Source: Microbacterium sp. SCN 70-27 (lineage in GTDB: Bacteria; Actinomycetota; Actinomycetes; Actinomycetales; Microbacteriaceae). From it: DNA of 34,664 bases. This document shows positions 26,474-34,468 of the stretch, in pieces. The notes below the pieces were generated by a model. That model saw nothing but the letters and a program-made list of their open reading frames with translations, ran no database searches and was not told the DNA's origin. A program made the position numbers and the translations under genes. Position 1 is the stretch's first letter. Each line of letters opens with the position of its first letter. Where the stretch lies: NCBI GenBank assembly GCA_001724425.1, contig MEEK01000030.1, positions 1 to 34,664 on the forward strand, given 5' to 3'.

Positions 26474-27997
26474 TCAGACTCCCACGGCCTCGCTGCCCAG
26501 ATGGGGTGCTTCGGCCTCGTCCGCACCATGACCGATCTGGCGGTAGACATCGGGCTTGGCCTTGCGGAGCCAGTACGCCCAGATGACCGCCGCCACCGAC
26601 GGTACGAGCAGGATCGCCGGGAGGACGAACGTCGTCGGGGTCGACTCCGCCTGGCCGAGCAGCACGTCCCAGTTCACGAGGATGAGGATCCAGACCGTGC
26701 CGAGGGACACGAACGCGACGATGGGCGCGACAAGGCGACTTCCCGCGCCCACGTCACGCGCATCCCGGCGGAAGAAGCCGATGACCGCGGCGGACACAAG
26801 CACCATCAGGAGCACCAGTCCGAAGGCACCGAGGTTCGTCATCCAGGTGAAGAGGGTGAGCACCGGGTACGGCCCGTTCGCCGGGTCCCACCCGGTTTCG
26901 GCGACCGCGAAGCCGATGATCACGACGGTGGCGAGGATCGACTGCGCGAGGGAGCCCGCCCACGGCGCACCGCTTCTCGTGCGGACGGTGCCGAGCACGC
27001 GCGGCAGCACGCCTTCCCGTCCGAGCGAGAACGCGTACCGCGATACCGCATTGTGGAAGCTGACGAGCGCAGCGAACAGGCTCGTGATGAACAGGATCGA
27101 CATCACATCGACCCACAGCACGCCGAGGTGCTCCGCGATGAAGTTGAAGAACAGCGGCGGCCCGGCTTCTTCGGGCGCGATACCCGCCGGGTCCGTGATC
27201 TTCTCGGGCCCGACGGCGAGCGCAAGCGCCCACGACGAGAGCGCGTAGAACACGCCGATCACGGCCACGGCGAGGAACGTCGCGCGCGGGATCGTGCGCT
27301 TGGGGTCCTTCGACTCCTCGCCGTAGATGGCGGCGGATTCGAACCCCATGAAGGCGGCGATGCCGAACGCGAGGACAGCTCCGACCCCCGGCACGAAGAG
27401 CGCTGACGGCGTGATAGGCCGCGCGGTGAATCCCTCCGCCGGGTTCGCGAAGGCGGCGATGTCGAACACGATCACGGCCAGGAACTCGAGGGCGACGAGA
27501 ACCCCGAGCACTTTCGCGGACAGGTCCACGCGATTGACGCCGAGGATGCCGACGGCCACGATGCCGACGAGCACCCACACCCACCAGGGACTCGCCCAGC
27601 CGGTCTTGGACTCGATGAACGACGAGATCTGGAAGCCGAACATCCCCCAGATCCCCACCTGCATGGCGTTGTAGGCCAAGAGGGCGAGGACCGATGCGCC
27701 GACACCGGCGGGGCGCCCGACGCCCTGCGACACGTAGGAGTAGAAGGCGCCCGCGTTGGTGATGAACCGGCTCATGGCGGCGTACCCGATCGCGAAGATC
27801 GCGAGGGCAGCGGCGAGCACGATGTAGCCGAACGGGATGCCGTCGACGTGCGTCACGGAGTACGCGCTCGTCACGCCGCCGGCGACGACGGTGAGCGGCG
27901 CGGAGGCGGCGATGATCAGGAAGGCGACAGCGAGGACGCCGAGGCGGCGGTGCGCAGCGGTGCGCGTGGTCGAGGTCGTCGGCGGTGAAGTGGCCAT
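26474..27997 (-). CDS. APC-family amino acid/amine permease
   Basis: 507-residue transporter with about twelve hydrophobic segments. The first helix region, VLAVAFLIIAASAPLTVVAGGV, carries the family's unwound helix-1 motif, and FMGFESAAIYGEESKDPKRTIPRA is the conserved loop after helix 6. It likely imports the amine or a related amino acid that the neighbouring amine oxidase degrades (inference from context). ATG 27997 is preceded by GAAGGAGA. It is convergent with the amine oxidase gene and divergent from the AraC-type regulator. The acidic/His-containing tail (GHGADEAEAPHLGS) is cytoplasmic. Confidence 0.9.
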   Translation of the reverse strand: MATSPPTTSTTRTAAHRRLGVLAVAFLIIAASAPLTVVAGGVTSAYSVTHVDGIPFGYIVLAAALAIFAIGYAAMSRFITNAGAFYSYVSQGVGRPAGVGASVLALLAYNAMQVGIWGMFGFQISSFIESKTGWASPWWVWVLVGIVAVGILGVNRVDLSAKVLGVLVALEFLAVIVFDIAAFANPAEGFTARPITPSALFVPGVGAVLAFGIAAFMGFESAAIYGEESKDPKRTIPRATFLAVAVIGVFYALSSWALALAVGPEKITDPAGIAPEEAGPPLFFNFIAEHLGVLWVDVMSILFITSLFAALVSFHNAVSRYAFSLGREGVLPRVLGTVRTRSGAPWAGSLAQSILATVVIIGFAVAETGWDPANGPYPVLTLFTWMTNLGAFGLVLLMVLVSAAVIGFFRRDARDVGAGSRLVAPIVAFVSLGTVWILILVNWDVLLGQAESTPTTFVLPAILLVPSVAAVIWAYWLRKAKPDVYRQIGHGADEAEAPHLGSEAVGV

Positions 27998-28109
27998 GGC
28001 ATCTCCTTCGATGCTCGGGTCGGATTGTCCTCATCGTTCCGAGCGGCGTGGGGCGCGCATTGACGGCCGGGGCAGAATGCTTGACTCTGGGGGCACAACC
28101 ACACCGTGC

Positions 28110-28134
28110 TACGATTCCGCAAATCGGATACGAT
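28110..28134. promoter_or_regulatory. Possible regulator site between permease and AraC-type gene
   Basis: CGATT (28112-28116) and AATCG (28122-28126) are inverted around five bases, and TACGAT occurs at 28110-28115 and again at 28129-28134. The latter could be -10 boxes. TTGACT at 28081-28086 is too far (23 bases) for a standard -35 with the first. It is the only AT-rich patch of this divergent region. Speculative. Confidence 0.3.
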
Positions 28135-28157
28135 CCGGCCACAGTGAGGTGAGCCAC

Positions 28158-29126
28158 ATGACGCCATCGCGCCACTCCGGGGGCGACCTTTCAGAGGCCC
28201 CGCTGACCGATGCCTCCCCGGGTCTGGGATTCATCGACTACCGCCACGCGGTCTCGCACGCTGTCGTCGCCCTCGACGTCCACGCCGAGCACGGCGAGCA
28301 CTTCCGCGGCGCACTGGATGCCGCGACAGCCGGTGACATCCACGTGTTCGGCATCTCGGCGGGCGAGCACAGCGTCCACCGGACGCCGGGCCTCATCTCG
28401 CGCGCGCCACAGCAGTACGTCAAGTTCTCGCTCATCGAGGAGGGCACGGGGCTGATCGTTCAGGACGGCCGAGAGACTTCCCTGAGCGCCGGCGACATGG
28501 CGATCTACGACACCGATCGGCCGTACTCGCTCCTCTTCGACGACACGATGCGGATGTCGATCGTGATGTTCCCCAAGGTCATGCTCGACATCCCGCCCGA
28601 TGCGGTCGCACGCCTCACCGCGATGCGGCTCGACGGCGCGAGCGGCGTCGGCGCGATGATCGGCCCGTATGTCGCGTCACTCGCACGTGGCGCGCCGGAA
28701 CTCGACACCCACCTCGCGCGGCGGATGTTCCGCACCGCGGTGGAGATGGTGGGCACGCTGCTCGAGGCGAACCTGGGGCCGGATGCCGCGTCGACGGACA
28801 CCCACGGCACGCTCCTCCGGCGCATCCTCGACTACATCGACGAGAACCTGCCCGACAGCGACCTGTCGCCGGGCCAGATCGCGGCCGCGCACTTCATCTC
28901 GGTGCGCCATCTGCACGCGATCTTCAACGAGCAGGGCACGACAGTGTCGACGATGATCCGCGCGCGTCGGCTCGAGCGCTGCTACGACGTCCTGGTCGAT
29001 CCCCAGCAGACGCATCTGTCGATCACCGCGGTGGCGATGGCGCACGGGTTCGTGGATGCCGCGCACTTCAGTCGCACGTTCCGCGCGCACTTCGGCGTTC
29101 CGCCGAGCGCCGTGCGCACGGCCTGA
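28158..29126 (+). CDS. AraC/XylS-family regulator, FeaR-like
   Basis: 322-residue regulator. Residues about 30-190 form an AraC-binding-like ligand domain (QYVKFSLIEEGTGLIVQDGRETSLSAGDMAIYDTDRPYSL). Residues about 220-322 contain the double helix-turn-helix, with LSPGQIAAAHFISVRHLHAIFNEQGTTVSTMIRARRLERC and LSITAVAMAHGFVDAAHFSRTFRAHFGVPPSAVR. The ligand domain resembles FeaR, the activator of tyramine oxidase and phenylacetaldehyde dehydrogenase genes in E. coli, and both enzyme types flank it here. ATG 28158 has GAGGTGAG upstream. It probably activates the amine oxidase, permease and aldehyde dehydrogenase genes in response to amine or aldehyde. Confidence 0.9.
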   Translation: MTPSRHSGGDLSEAPLTDASPGLGFIDYRHAVSHAVVALDVHAEHGEHFRGALDAATAGDIHVFGISAGEHSVHRTPGLISRAPQQYVKFSLIEEGTGLIVQDGRETSLSAGDMAIYDTDRPYSLLFDDTMRMSIVMFPKVMLDIPPDAVARLTAMRLDGASGVGAMIGPYVASLARGAPELDTHLARRMFRTAVEMVGTLLEANLGPDAASTDTHGTLLRRILDYIDENLPDSDLSPGQIAAAHFISVRHLHAIFNEQGTTVSTMIRARRLERCYDVLVDPQQTHLSITAVAMAHGFVDAAHFSRTFRAHFGVPPSAVRTA

Positions 29127-29235
29127 GCCCGCCGCACCGGTGGTGCGCCCGCGGTCAACCGACCTGCGCGGAGGGTCAACCGGCGACCTGGCATCCTGTC
29201 GACAATCGAGGGACGACCCGATCGAGGAGGATCCC

Positions 29236-30645
29236 ATGACCGTCGCGACGTCGATTCTGGACGCCATCACCGTTCCCGAGAGCGAAGGACGGGCGATCCC
29301 GGATGCCGCAACCCGGGAGACGATCGGATATGCGCCGGTGCACACGCGGGCCGATCTCGACGCCGCCGTCGCCGCGGCACGCGCGGCGCAGCCTGCGTGG
29401 AACGCGCTCGGTCACGCGGAACGGTCGCGGATCCTGAACGCGATCGCCGATGAGATCGAGGCGAACGCGGAGGAACTCGCGCAGCTGCTGTCGCGCGAGC
29501 AGGGCAAGCCGCTCGACGGGCCGAATGCCCGCTTCGAGGTGGGGGCCTGTGCGGTCTGGACGCGCGCCGCCGCCGACACGTTGCTCGAGCCCGAGGTGGT
29601 CTTCGAGGTGGAGGGCGCGCGCGCTGAGGTGCACTACGACGCGCTGGGCGTCGTCGGCGCCATCGGGCCGTGGAACTGGCCCATGATGATCTCCGTCTGG
29701 CAGATCGCCCCCTCCCTGCGCATGGGGAACACCGTCGTCGCGAAGCCGAGCGAGTACACGCCGCTTTCCGTTCTCGCCCTCGCCGAGATCTACAACCGGC
29801 ACCTCCCTCAGGGTGTGCTCACGGTCATCTCCGGAGATCGCGAAGTGGGCGCAGCGATTCCCGGCCACGCGGGGATCGACAAGGTGATGTTCACAGGGTC
29901 GACGGCGACCGGGCGGAAGATCGTCGAGGCATCCGCGAACAACCTCGCGCGTCTCACCCTCGAACTCGGGGGCAACGACGCCGGAATCGTGCTGCCGGGC
30001 ACCGATCCGGCCGCGATCGCCGAGAACCTCTTCTGGGGCTGCTTCATCAACACCGGCCAGACGTGCGCGGCACTGAAGCGCCTCTACGTGCACGACTCGC
30101 TCTACGACGCCGTCGTCGAGACGCTCGCCGGCATGGCGCAGGCGATGCCCATGGGCCGAGGCCTCGAGGAGGGCAATGTCCTCGGACCGCTGCAGAACCA
30201 GAAGCAGTTCGACATCGTCGAGGGCCTCGTCGACGACGCCCGCCGCCGTGGTGCGCGCATCGTCGTGGGCGGCGCGGCCGCGCCGGAGCTCGGCCCCCTG
30301 TTCTACCGGGCGACCGTCGTCGCCGACATCGAGGACGGTGCGGCGCTCGTCGACGAGGAGCAGTTCGGACCGGTCATCCCCGTCATCCGCTATACCGACA
30401 TCGACGACGCCGTGCGGCGCGCCAATGCGTCGGAGCAGGGCCTGGGCGCGTCGGTCTGGTCGGCCGACGCCGATGCAGCCGTCGAGGTTGCCAAGCGCCT
30501 GCAGGCCGGCACCGTCTGGATCAACAGCCACGGCGCGCTCAACCCCGTCGTCCCGTTCGGAGGGACCAAGGCATCCGGCTATGGTCAGGAGTTCGGTGCC
30601 GCGGGGCTCAGGGCGGTCGCGGCGCCGAAGGTCATCAGCCGGTAG
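29236..30645 (+). CDS. Aldehyde dehydrogenase (probable aryl- or alkyl-acetaldehyde oxidation)
   Basis: 469-residue NAD(P)-dependent enzyme. Catalytic residues are Cys277 (INTGQTCAALKR), Glu243 (LTLELGGND), Asn147 (GPWNWP) and Lys170 (VVAKPSEYTP), with the cofactor motif FTGSTATGRKI. It would oxidise the aldehyde made by the amine oxidase to the carboxylic acid, the role of FeaB in the E. coli tyramine pathway; the precise aldehyde is not known. ATG 29236 follows a strong GAGGAGG. It is 109 bases after the AraC-type gene and ends in a clear hairpin terminator. Confidence 0.94.
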   Translation: MTVATSILDAITVPESEGRAIPDAATRETIGYAPVHTRADLDAAVAAARAAQPAWNALGHAERSRILNAIADEIEANAEELAQLLSREQGKPLDGPNARFEVGACAVWTRAAADTLLEPEVVFEVEGARAEVHYDALGVVGAIGPWNWPMMISVWQIAPSLRMGNTVVAKPSEYTPLSVLALAEIYNRHLPQGVLTVISGDREVGAAIPGHAGIDKVMFTGSTATGRKIVEASANNLARLTLELGGNDAGIVLPGTDPAAIAENLFWGCFINTGQTCAALKRLYVHDSLYDAVVETLAGMAQAMPMGRGLEEGNVLGPLQNQKQFDIVEGLVDDARRRGARIVVGGAAAPELGPLFYRATVVADIEDGAALVDEEQFGPVIPVIRYTDIDDAVRRANASEQGLGASVWSADADAAVEVAKRLQAGTVWINSHGALNPVVPFGGTKASGYGQEFGAAGLRAVAAPKVISR

Positions 30646-30650
30646 GCCCG

Positions 30651-30680
30651 TCCGCCGATCCGGCCCCACAGATCGGCGGA
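30651..30680 (+). terminator. Terminator after the aldehyde dehydrogenase gene
   Basis: TCCGCCGATC, a ten-base loop and GATCGGCGGA give a perfect ten-pair stem starting six bases after the stop codon. No T-run follows, as usual in these genomes. Confidence 0.7.
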
Positions 30681-30757
30681 GCGTTGAGAAGCGATTCGCG
30701 CACGCCGTCGGCGATGACCCCGCCGCCGCTGGGGACGAGGTCCTCGAGTAAAGAATT

Positions 30758-30813
30758 CTTGACACATTGCGGATCGTCGTGTCATCCTGGCTCATGTCAA
30801 GCATTCCTGACAT
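30758..30813 (+). promoter_or_regulatory. Promoter/operator with four TGTCA boxes
   Basis: TTGACA (30759-30764) is a consensus -35; a weak -10 (CATCCT) follows after 18 bases. TGTCA/TGACA boxes occur four times: TGACAC (30760-30765) with inverted GTGTCA (30779-30784), and ATGTCA (30794-30799) with inverted TGACAT (30808-30813). CTTGACA and TGTCAAG (30795-30801) form a further inverted pair. The small Xre protein two genes downstream is the likely ligand. Confidence 0.55.
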
Positions 30814-30825
30814 CGGAGGTGCAGC

Positions 30826-31260
30826 ATGGCTCGTGAGGAACGCGCCGCGTGGGTCGGACTCGTCGTCTCGCTCATCGCCATCGCGGTCTACGCCGCAGTC
30901 GTCGCGGGGCGGGCGGCATCCACCCCCCTCCTGGAGGTCGACTGGCTCGGACCCATGCTCTGGACGATCATCGGCGGCATCGTCGTCTCGATCGTCGTCA
31001 CGATCATCTGGGGTGTCGTCGCTGAGGGCGGGTCCCTCCGCGGCGAGAACGCCGCCGACGAACGCGACCGTGCGATCACGCAGATGGGCGACCGCGTCGG
31101 TGTCGCGTTCCTCGTCATCGGCGGCGTCGTCGGCATCGCCCTCTGCGCGATCGACGCCGCCCCGTTCTGGATCGCGAACACCCTCTATGCGGGCTTCGCC
31201 CTCTCGTCCGTCGTCGGTGGCATCGCCCGCGTCGTCGCCTACCGCCGCGGGCTCGTCTGA
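30826..31260 (+). CDS. Four-helix membrane protein of an Xre-paired module
   Basis: 144-residue protein with hydrophobic segments at about 8-28, 44-66, 92-112 and 117-136. A polar cytoplasmic loop between the second and third helices ([24 protein letters not shown]) resembles the ERD motif of small DUF2178-like membrane proteins found next to Xre regulators. No enzyme motif is present. ATG 30826 has CGGAGGT upstream. The stop overlaps the regulator ATG (TGATG), the same layout as the DUF2975 pair at 17783-18474, although the membrane proteins differ. It may sense the membrane state or hold the regulator (inference). Confidence 0.8.
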   Translation: MAREERAAWVGLVVSLIAIAVYAAVVAGRAASTPLLEVDWLGPMLWTIIGGIVVSIVVTIIWGVVAEGGSLRGENAADERDRAITQMGDRVGVAFLVIGGVVGIALCAIDAAPFWIANTLYAGFALSSVVGGIARVVAYRRGLV

Positions 31261-31475
31261 TGGTCAAGCCGACACGCGTCACGAACGCCATCCGCGAGCT
31301 GCGCACCGACCGCGGGCTCACCCAGGCCGACCTCGCCGGCGCCGTCGGCGTGACCCGCCAGACCCTCATCGCCATCGAACAGGGCAAGTACTCGCCCTCG
31401 CTCGAGATGGCCTTCCAGATCGTCCGCGTCCTCGACGTCCCCTTCGACGCGGCCTTCCAGTACCCGGAGGACTGA
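31260..31475 (+). CDS. Small Xre-family transcriptional regulator
   Basis: 71-residue single-domain regulator. The helix-turn-helix is [58 protein letters not shown], a near-consensus YozG/Cro-C1 domain. ATG overlaps the stop of the membrane protein gene. It probably controls the TGTCA-box promoter upstream and thereby the whole three-gene operon, including the MDR oxidoreductase three bases downstream. No ligand domain is present, so any signal must come through the membrane protein or another partner. Confidence 0.92.
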   Translation: MVKPTRVTNAIRELRTDRGLTQADLAGAVGVTRQTLIAIEQGKYSPSLEMAFQIVRVLDVPFDAAFQYPED

Positions 31476-31478
31476 CCC

Positions 31479-32462
31479 ATGACCGACACCATGACCGTCT
31501 GGCGCCAGCGCCGCTACGGTTCCGCCGACGCCGTCCGCCCCGAGACCGTCCCGGTCCCCGTACCGCGCGCCGGCGAGGTCCTGCTGCAGACGGATGCCGT
31601 CGCCCTGAACTCCGGCGACATTCACCTCATGCGCGGTGAGCCGGGACTCGTCCGCGTCGCGCTCGGCCTCCGCGGACCGCGCATCCGCGGCCGCGGCATG
31701 GACGTCGCCGGCACCGTGCTCGCCGTCGGCGACGGCGTCACCGAGTTCGTCGTCGGCGACGCCGTCGTGGGGTCGGGGCGCGAGACCCTCGCCGACCGCG
31801 TCGTCGTCTCCGCGAAGCGACTCACCCGCCTGCCCGAGACGGTCGCGCCCGCGATCGCTGCGACCCTGCCCATCGCCGGCAACACCGCCGTGCAGACCCT
31901 CGACGCCTGCCGCGTCGGCTCGGGCGCGCGCGTCCTCATCGCGGGAGCGGGCGGCGGCGTCGGCACCTTCCTCGTGCAGCTCGCCGCCGACCGCGGCGCC
32001 GAGGTGTGGGCGACGTGCGGGGAGCGCGCGCGACCCGTGCTCGAGCGGCTCGGAGCCGCTCGGACGTTCGACTACCGCGCGCTCGAACTCAGCGACCTGC
32101 CCCGCGGCAGGTTCGACGCCGTCGTCGACATCGCCGGCGAGCCGCCCCTCACGGTCCTCCGCGACCTGCTCGCCCCCGGCGGCACCGCTGCCCTGGTCGG
32201 CGGCGACGGGCATCCCTTCTTCGGACCCTTCGGACGCATCCTCCGCTCCGCCGTCACCCGCGGGCGGTTCCGCCCGATCACCGCGGTCACCCGTACCGAG
32301 ACGACGGCGCAGCTGGTCGAGCTCGCGGCATCCGCGCGTCTCACCCCGCACCTCGAGCGCACCTTCCCGCTCTCGCAGGCCGGCGCCGCCCTCGCCTACG
32401 TCGAGGCGGGCCGCACCGTGGGCAAGGTCGTGGTCGTCCGCGACGGACTGCTCGACGTCTGA
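31479..32462 (+). CDS. NAD(P)-dependent alcohol dehydrogenase/quinone reductase-like (MDR family, zinc-free)
   Basis: 327-residue medium-chain dehydrogenase/reductase. The N-terminal catalytic domain has GEVLLQTDAVALNSGDIHLMRGEP and GRGMDVAGTVLAVGDGV, without the zinc-ligand Cys cluster of classical alcohol dehydrogenases. The Rossmann motif is VLIAGAGGGVGTFLVQLAA near residues 150-168. Such proteins reduce quinones or enones. ATG 31479 has GGAGG eight bases upstream; a second in-frame ATG follows at 31491. It shares an operon with the membrane protein and Xre regulator, suggesting induction under the stress these sense. Confidence 0.9.
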   Translation: MTDTMTVWRQRRYGSADAVRPETVPVPVPRAGEVLLQTDAVALNSGDIHLMRGEPGLVRVALGLRGPRIRGRGMDVAGTVLAVGDGVTEFVVGDAVVGSGRETLADRVVVSAKRLTRLPETVAPAIAATLPIAGNTAVQTLDACRVGSGARVLIAGAGGGVGTFLVQLAADRGAEVWATCGERARPVLERLGAARTFDYRALELSDLPRGRFDAVVDIAGEPPLTVLRDLLAPGGTAALVGGDGHPFFGPFGRILRSAVTRGRFRPITAVTRTETTAQLVELAASARLTPHLERTFPLSQAGAALAYVEAGRTVGKVVVVRDGLLDV

Positions 32463-32489
32463 CGCCGGGTTCGGAGACGAGGCCGTACC

Positions 32490-33328
32490 TCAGATCCCGG
32501 CGTATCGCGCGATGTAGTCGTCGTCGGGGGTCGATGACCGGCGTCGGACCGTGAACGCTCGCCCGAAACCGGTGTCCCAGTCCATCCACGTCGTCGACAA
32601 TTCAGGGCCGGCGATCACCGACCCACCGAAGGACAGAACCGCCGACTCGGCCGCGGCCTCCCAGAGGTGCTCCTCGATCCCGGCGGTGTCGAAGGCGACG
32701 AGCCGCTCACGGTCGGCACCGTCGACTCTCACCACGGCGCGTGCACTGGTGAGAATGGGGTACTGCCGATCGCTTTCGTCGAAGAGTTCCGACATCTCGT
32801 CTGCGTCCCGTGAGCGTCGGGACTCGGAAGAGAACGCCGTGATGATCTCGATCGATTCGCTCTTGTGCCGCAGTATGCCCTGACCCAGTTGGACGACGAC
32901 GGCGGCCATGTCCAGATCGGCCGGTCGTGTCCACGACATCGGGTCCGCAAGACAGGTCTCGAAGTTGTCGCGCCCTCGTCCGATCAAGGACCCCACGACG
33001 GCGAGTTCCTCTCCGTGAAGTGTTTGGTCCGACGCGATGATCGCTCGCGCAGCGGGCAGCGCCCGCGCCGCAAGCAAACCCAGAGTTTGCGTCCAACGCA
33101 GGACGAAGTCCTCGCCGCGCGCGGCACCCGAACGACCACCGCCTCGGGCCGCAGGTCGACGTCGGGACGCACGTCGTATCGCTCGGCCGCGGCCACGACC
33201 ACCGGAACGAGGCGCGACGCCTCGACGAGCGAGGGAGCCACGAAGACGGCCTGAGGCCCGATCGCCGTGACGCGCCAGTCGGCAACGCCGGTCGCGCGAT
33301 GGAACTGTGCGGGAGAGATACTCGTCAC
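32490..33328 (-). pseudogene. Pterin-dehydratase-like N-terminus with unrecognised C-terminal domain, frameshifted
   Basis: From GTG 33328 the first 70 residues read [21 protein letters not shown]...[24 protein letters not shown], similar to 4a-hydroxytetrahydrobiopterin dehydratases. The usual His-His before PDVD is Asp-Val-Arg, so activity is doubtful. Near 33113-33127 the coding frame shifts by one base and continues as [18 protein letters not shown]... for about 205 residues to TGA 32490. I do not recognise that domain; it is soluble, acidic and has several WT/SW motifs. With one base restored the gene would encode about 280 residues. It is convergent with the MDR gene, 27 bases apart. 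Lacking GGATGCC heptamers, it may be acquired. Confidence 0.6.
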
Positions 33329-33359
33329 CCGCCCACCATGACAGAGGCGGGCGGGTGAC
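33324..33359. repeat. Eleven-pair hairpin at the end of the aldo/keto reductase gene
   Basis: GTCACCCGCCC (33324-33334) and GGGCGGGTGAC (33349-33359) pair perfectly around a 14-base loop. It lies at the junction of two minus-strand genes and contains the GTG start of the downstream one. It could be a terminator remnant or a structure that affects that start. Confidence 0.5.
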
Positions 33360-34208
33360 GCGCGCGAACTCGTCGTCGCTGAGCTCGATGACGGCGCCCT
33401 GCAGGTTGTCCTCGAGGTGCGCGACGCTCGACGTGCCCGGGATCGGCAACATGACCGGCGAACGCTTCAGCAGCCAGGCGAGCGCGATCTGCGCCGGCGT
33501 CGCGTTCTTGCGCTCGGCGATGTCGGTGAGCGGCGAGTCGGCGCCGGTGAGACCGCCGGTCGCGAGCGGGAACCACGGGATGAAGCCGATGCCCTGCTCC
33601 TCCGACCAGTCCAGCAGGGCCTCGGCGTCGCGGTGCTGCAGGTTGTAGAGGTTCTGGACCGTGACGATCTCGGCGATCTCCTGCGCGGCCTTCACCTCGT
33701 CGACGGAGACCTCGGAGAGGCCGATGTAGCGGATCTTGCCCTCGTCCTGCAGCGCCTTCAGCTCGCCGACCTGGTCCTCGAGCGGGACCTTCGGGTCGAT
33801 GCGGTGCAGCTGGAACAGGTCGATGCGCTCGAGACCGAGACGCCGCAGGCTCATCTCGGCACCCTGGCGCAGGAACTCGGGGCGCCCGAGCGGCGGCCAC
33901 ACGTTGGGGCCGGTGCGGGTGAGGCCGGACTTCGTCGCGATGACGACGTCGTTGGCGTAGGGGTGCAGCGCCTCCTTGAGGAGCTCCTCGGCGACGTACG
34001 GGCCGTAGGACTCGGCTGTGTCGAAGAAGTTCACGCCCAGCTCGACGCTGCGACGCAGCACGCGGATCGCCTCGTCGTGGTCCTTCGGCGGTCCCCAGAC
34101 ACCGGGACCGGTGAGCTGCATCGTGCCGTAGCCGAGGCGGTTCACCTCGAGCTCCCCGCCGATGCGGAACGTGCCGGACGACTGTGCAGGCTTCGTGGTG
34201 TTCGTCAT
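33325..34208 (-). CDS. Aldo/keto reductase, possible 3' frameshift
   Basis: Reductase of about 290 residues from ATG 34208. The tetrad is Asp63 and Tyr68 ([17 protein letters not shown]), Lys93 (ATKSG) and His135 (LFQLHRIDP). [15 protein letters not shown] and [18 protein letters not shown] are typical of pyridoxal-reductase-like or YdbC-like members. Homology ends at [12 protein letters not shown] (about 33350). No stop follows in this frame, which stays open through the next gene to 32490. One extra base near 33345-33352 would give a normal end at TGA 33325 (PASVMVGG). So there is either a one-base deletion or an accidental read-through fusion. The ATG overlaps the stop of the lysE fragment. 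Confidence 0.8.
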
Positions 34209-34357
34209 GCGGGGTTCCAGCGCATCGAGGCGCCGGAACATTCCCGCGTCAGCTCTTCGCGCCGGTGCCGGATGGCCTGGACCCCGAGGTACACGAGGTA
34301 CGCGGCGCCGACGATCTTGATCGCGGTGAAGGCGACGAGGTGCTCGATCGGGATCAT
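34205..34357 (-). pseudogene. LysE-family exporter fragment
   Basis: A 50-residue frame contains [27 protein letters not shown], the helix-3 signature of LysE/RhtB amino acid exporters, which normally have about 205 residues. Everything before it is missing, and after about ten further residues the frame ends in a TGA overlapping the aldo/keto reductase ATG. Both ends of the gene are therefore gone. The break on the upstream side faces the recombinase fragment, suggesting damage by a mobile element. Confidence 0.7.
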
Positions 34358-34368
34358 GAGGGAACGTT

Positions 34369-34393
34369 GTCGCGGCCGGTATCCGGCTGCGAC
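34369..34393. repeat. Near-perfect hairpin between lysE and recombinase fragments
   Basis: GTCGC-G-GCCGG, TAT, CCGGC-T-GCGAC: two five-base blocks pair on each side with one G/T position between, forming an 11-pair stem in RNA. It lies just outside the lysE break. It may be the end or terminator of a mobile element, or a chance GC-rich palindrome. Confidence 0.35.
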
Positions 34394-34468
34394 CTTGCCG
34401 TTCAGACGCCGATTGGGCGAAGCCCCTCGGGCGATTCGATGAGGCGGCGGCCCGCAACGGCGTGGAGC

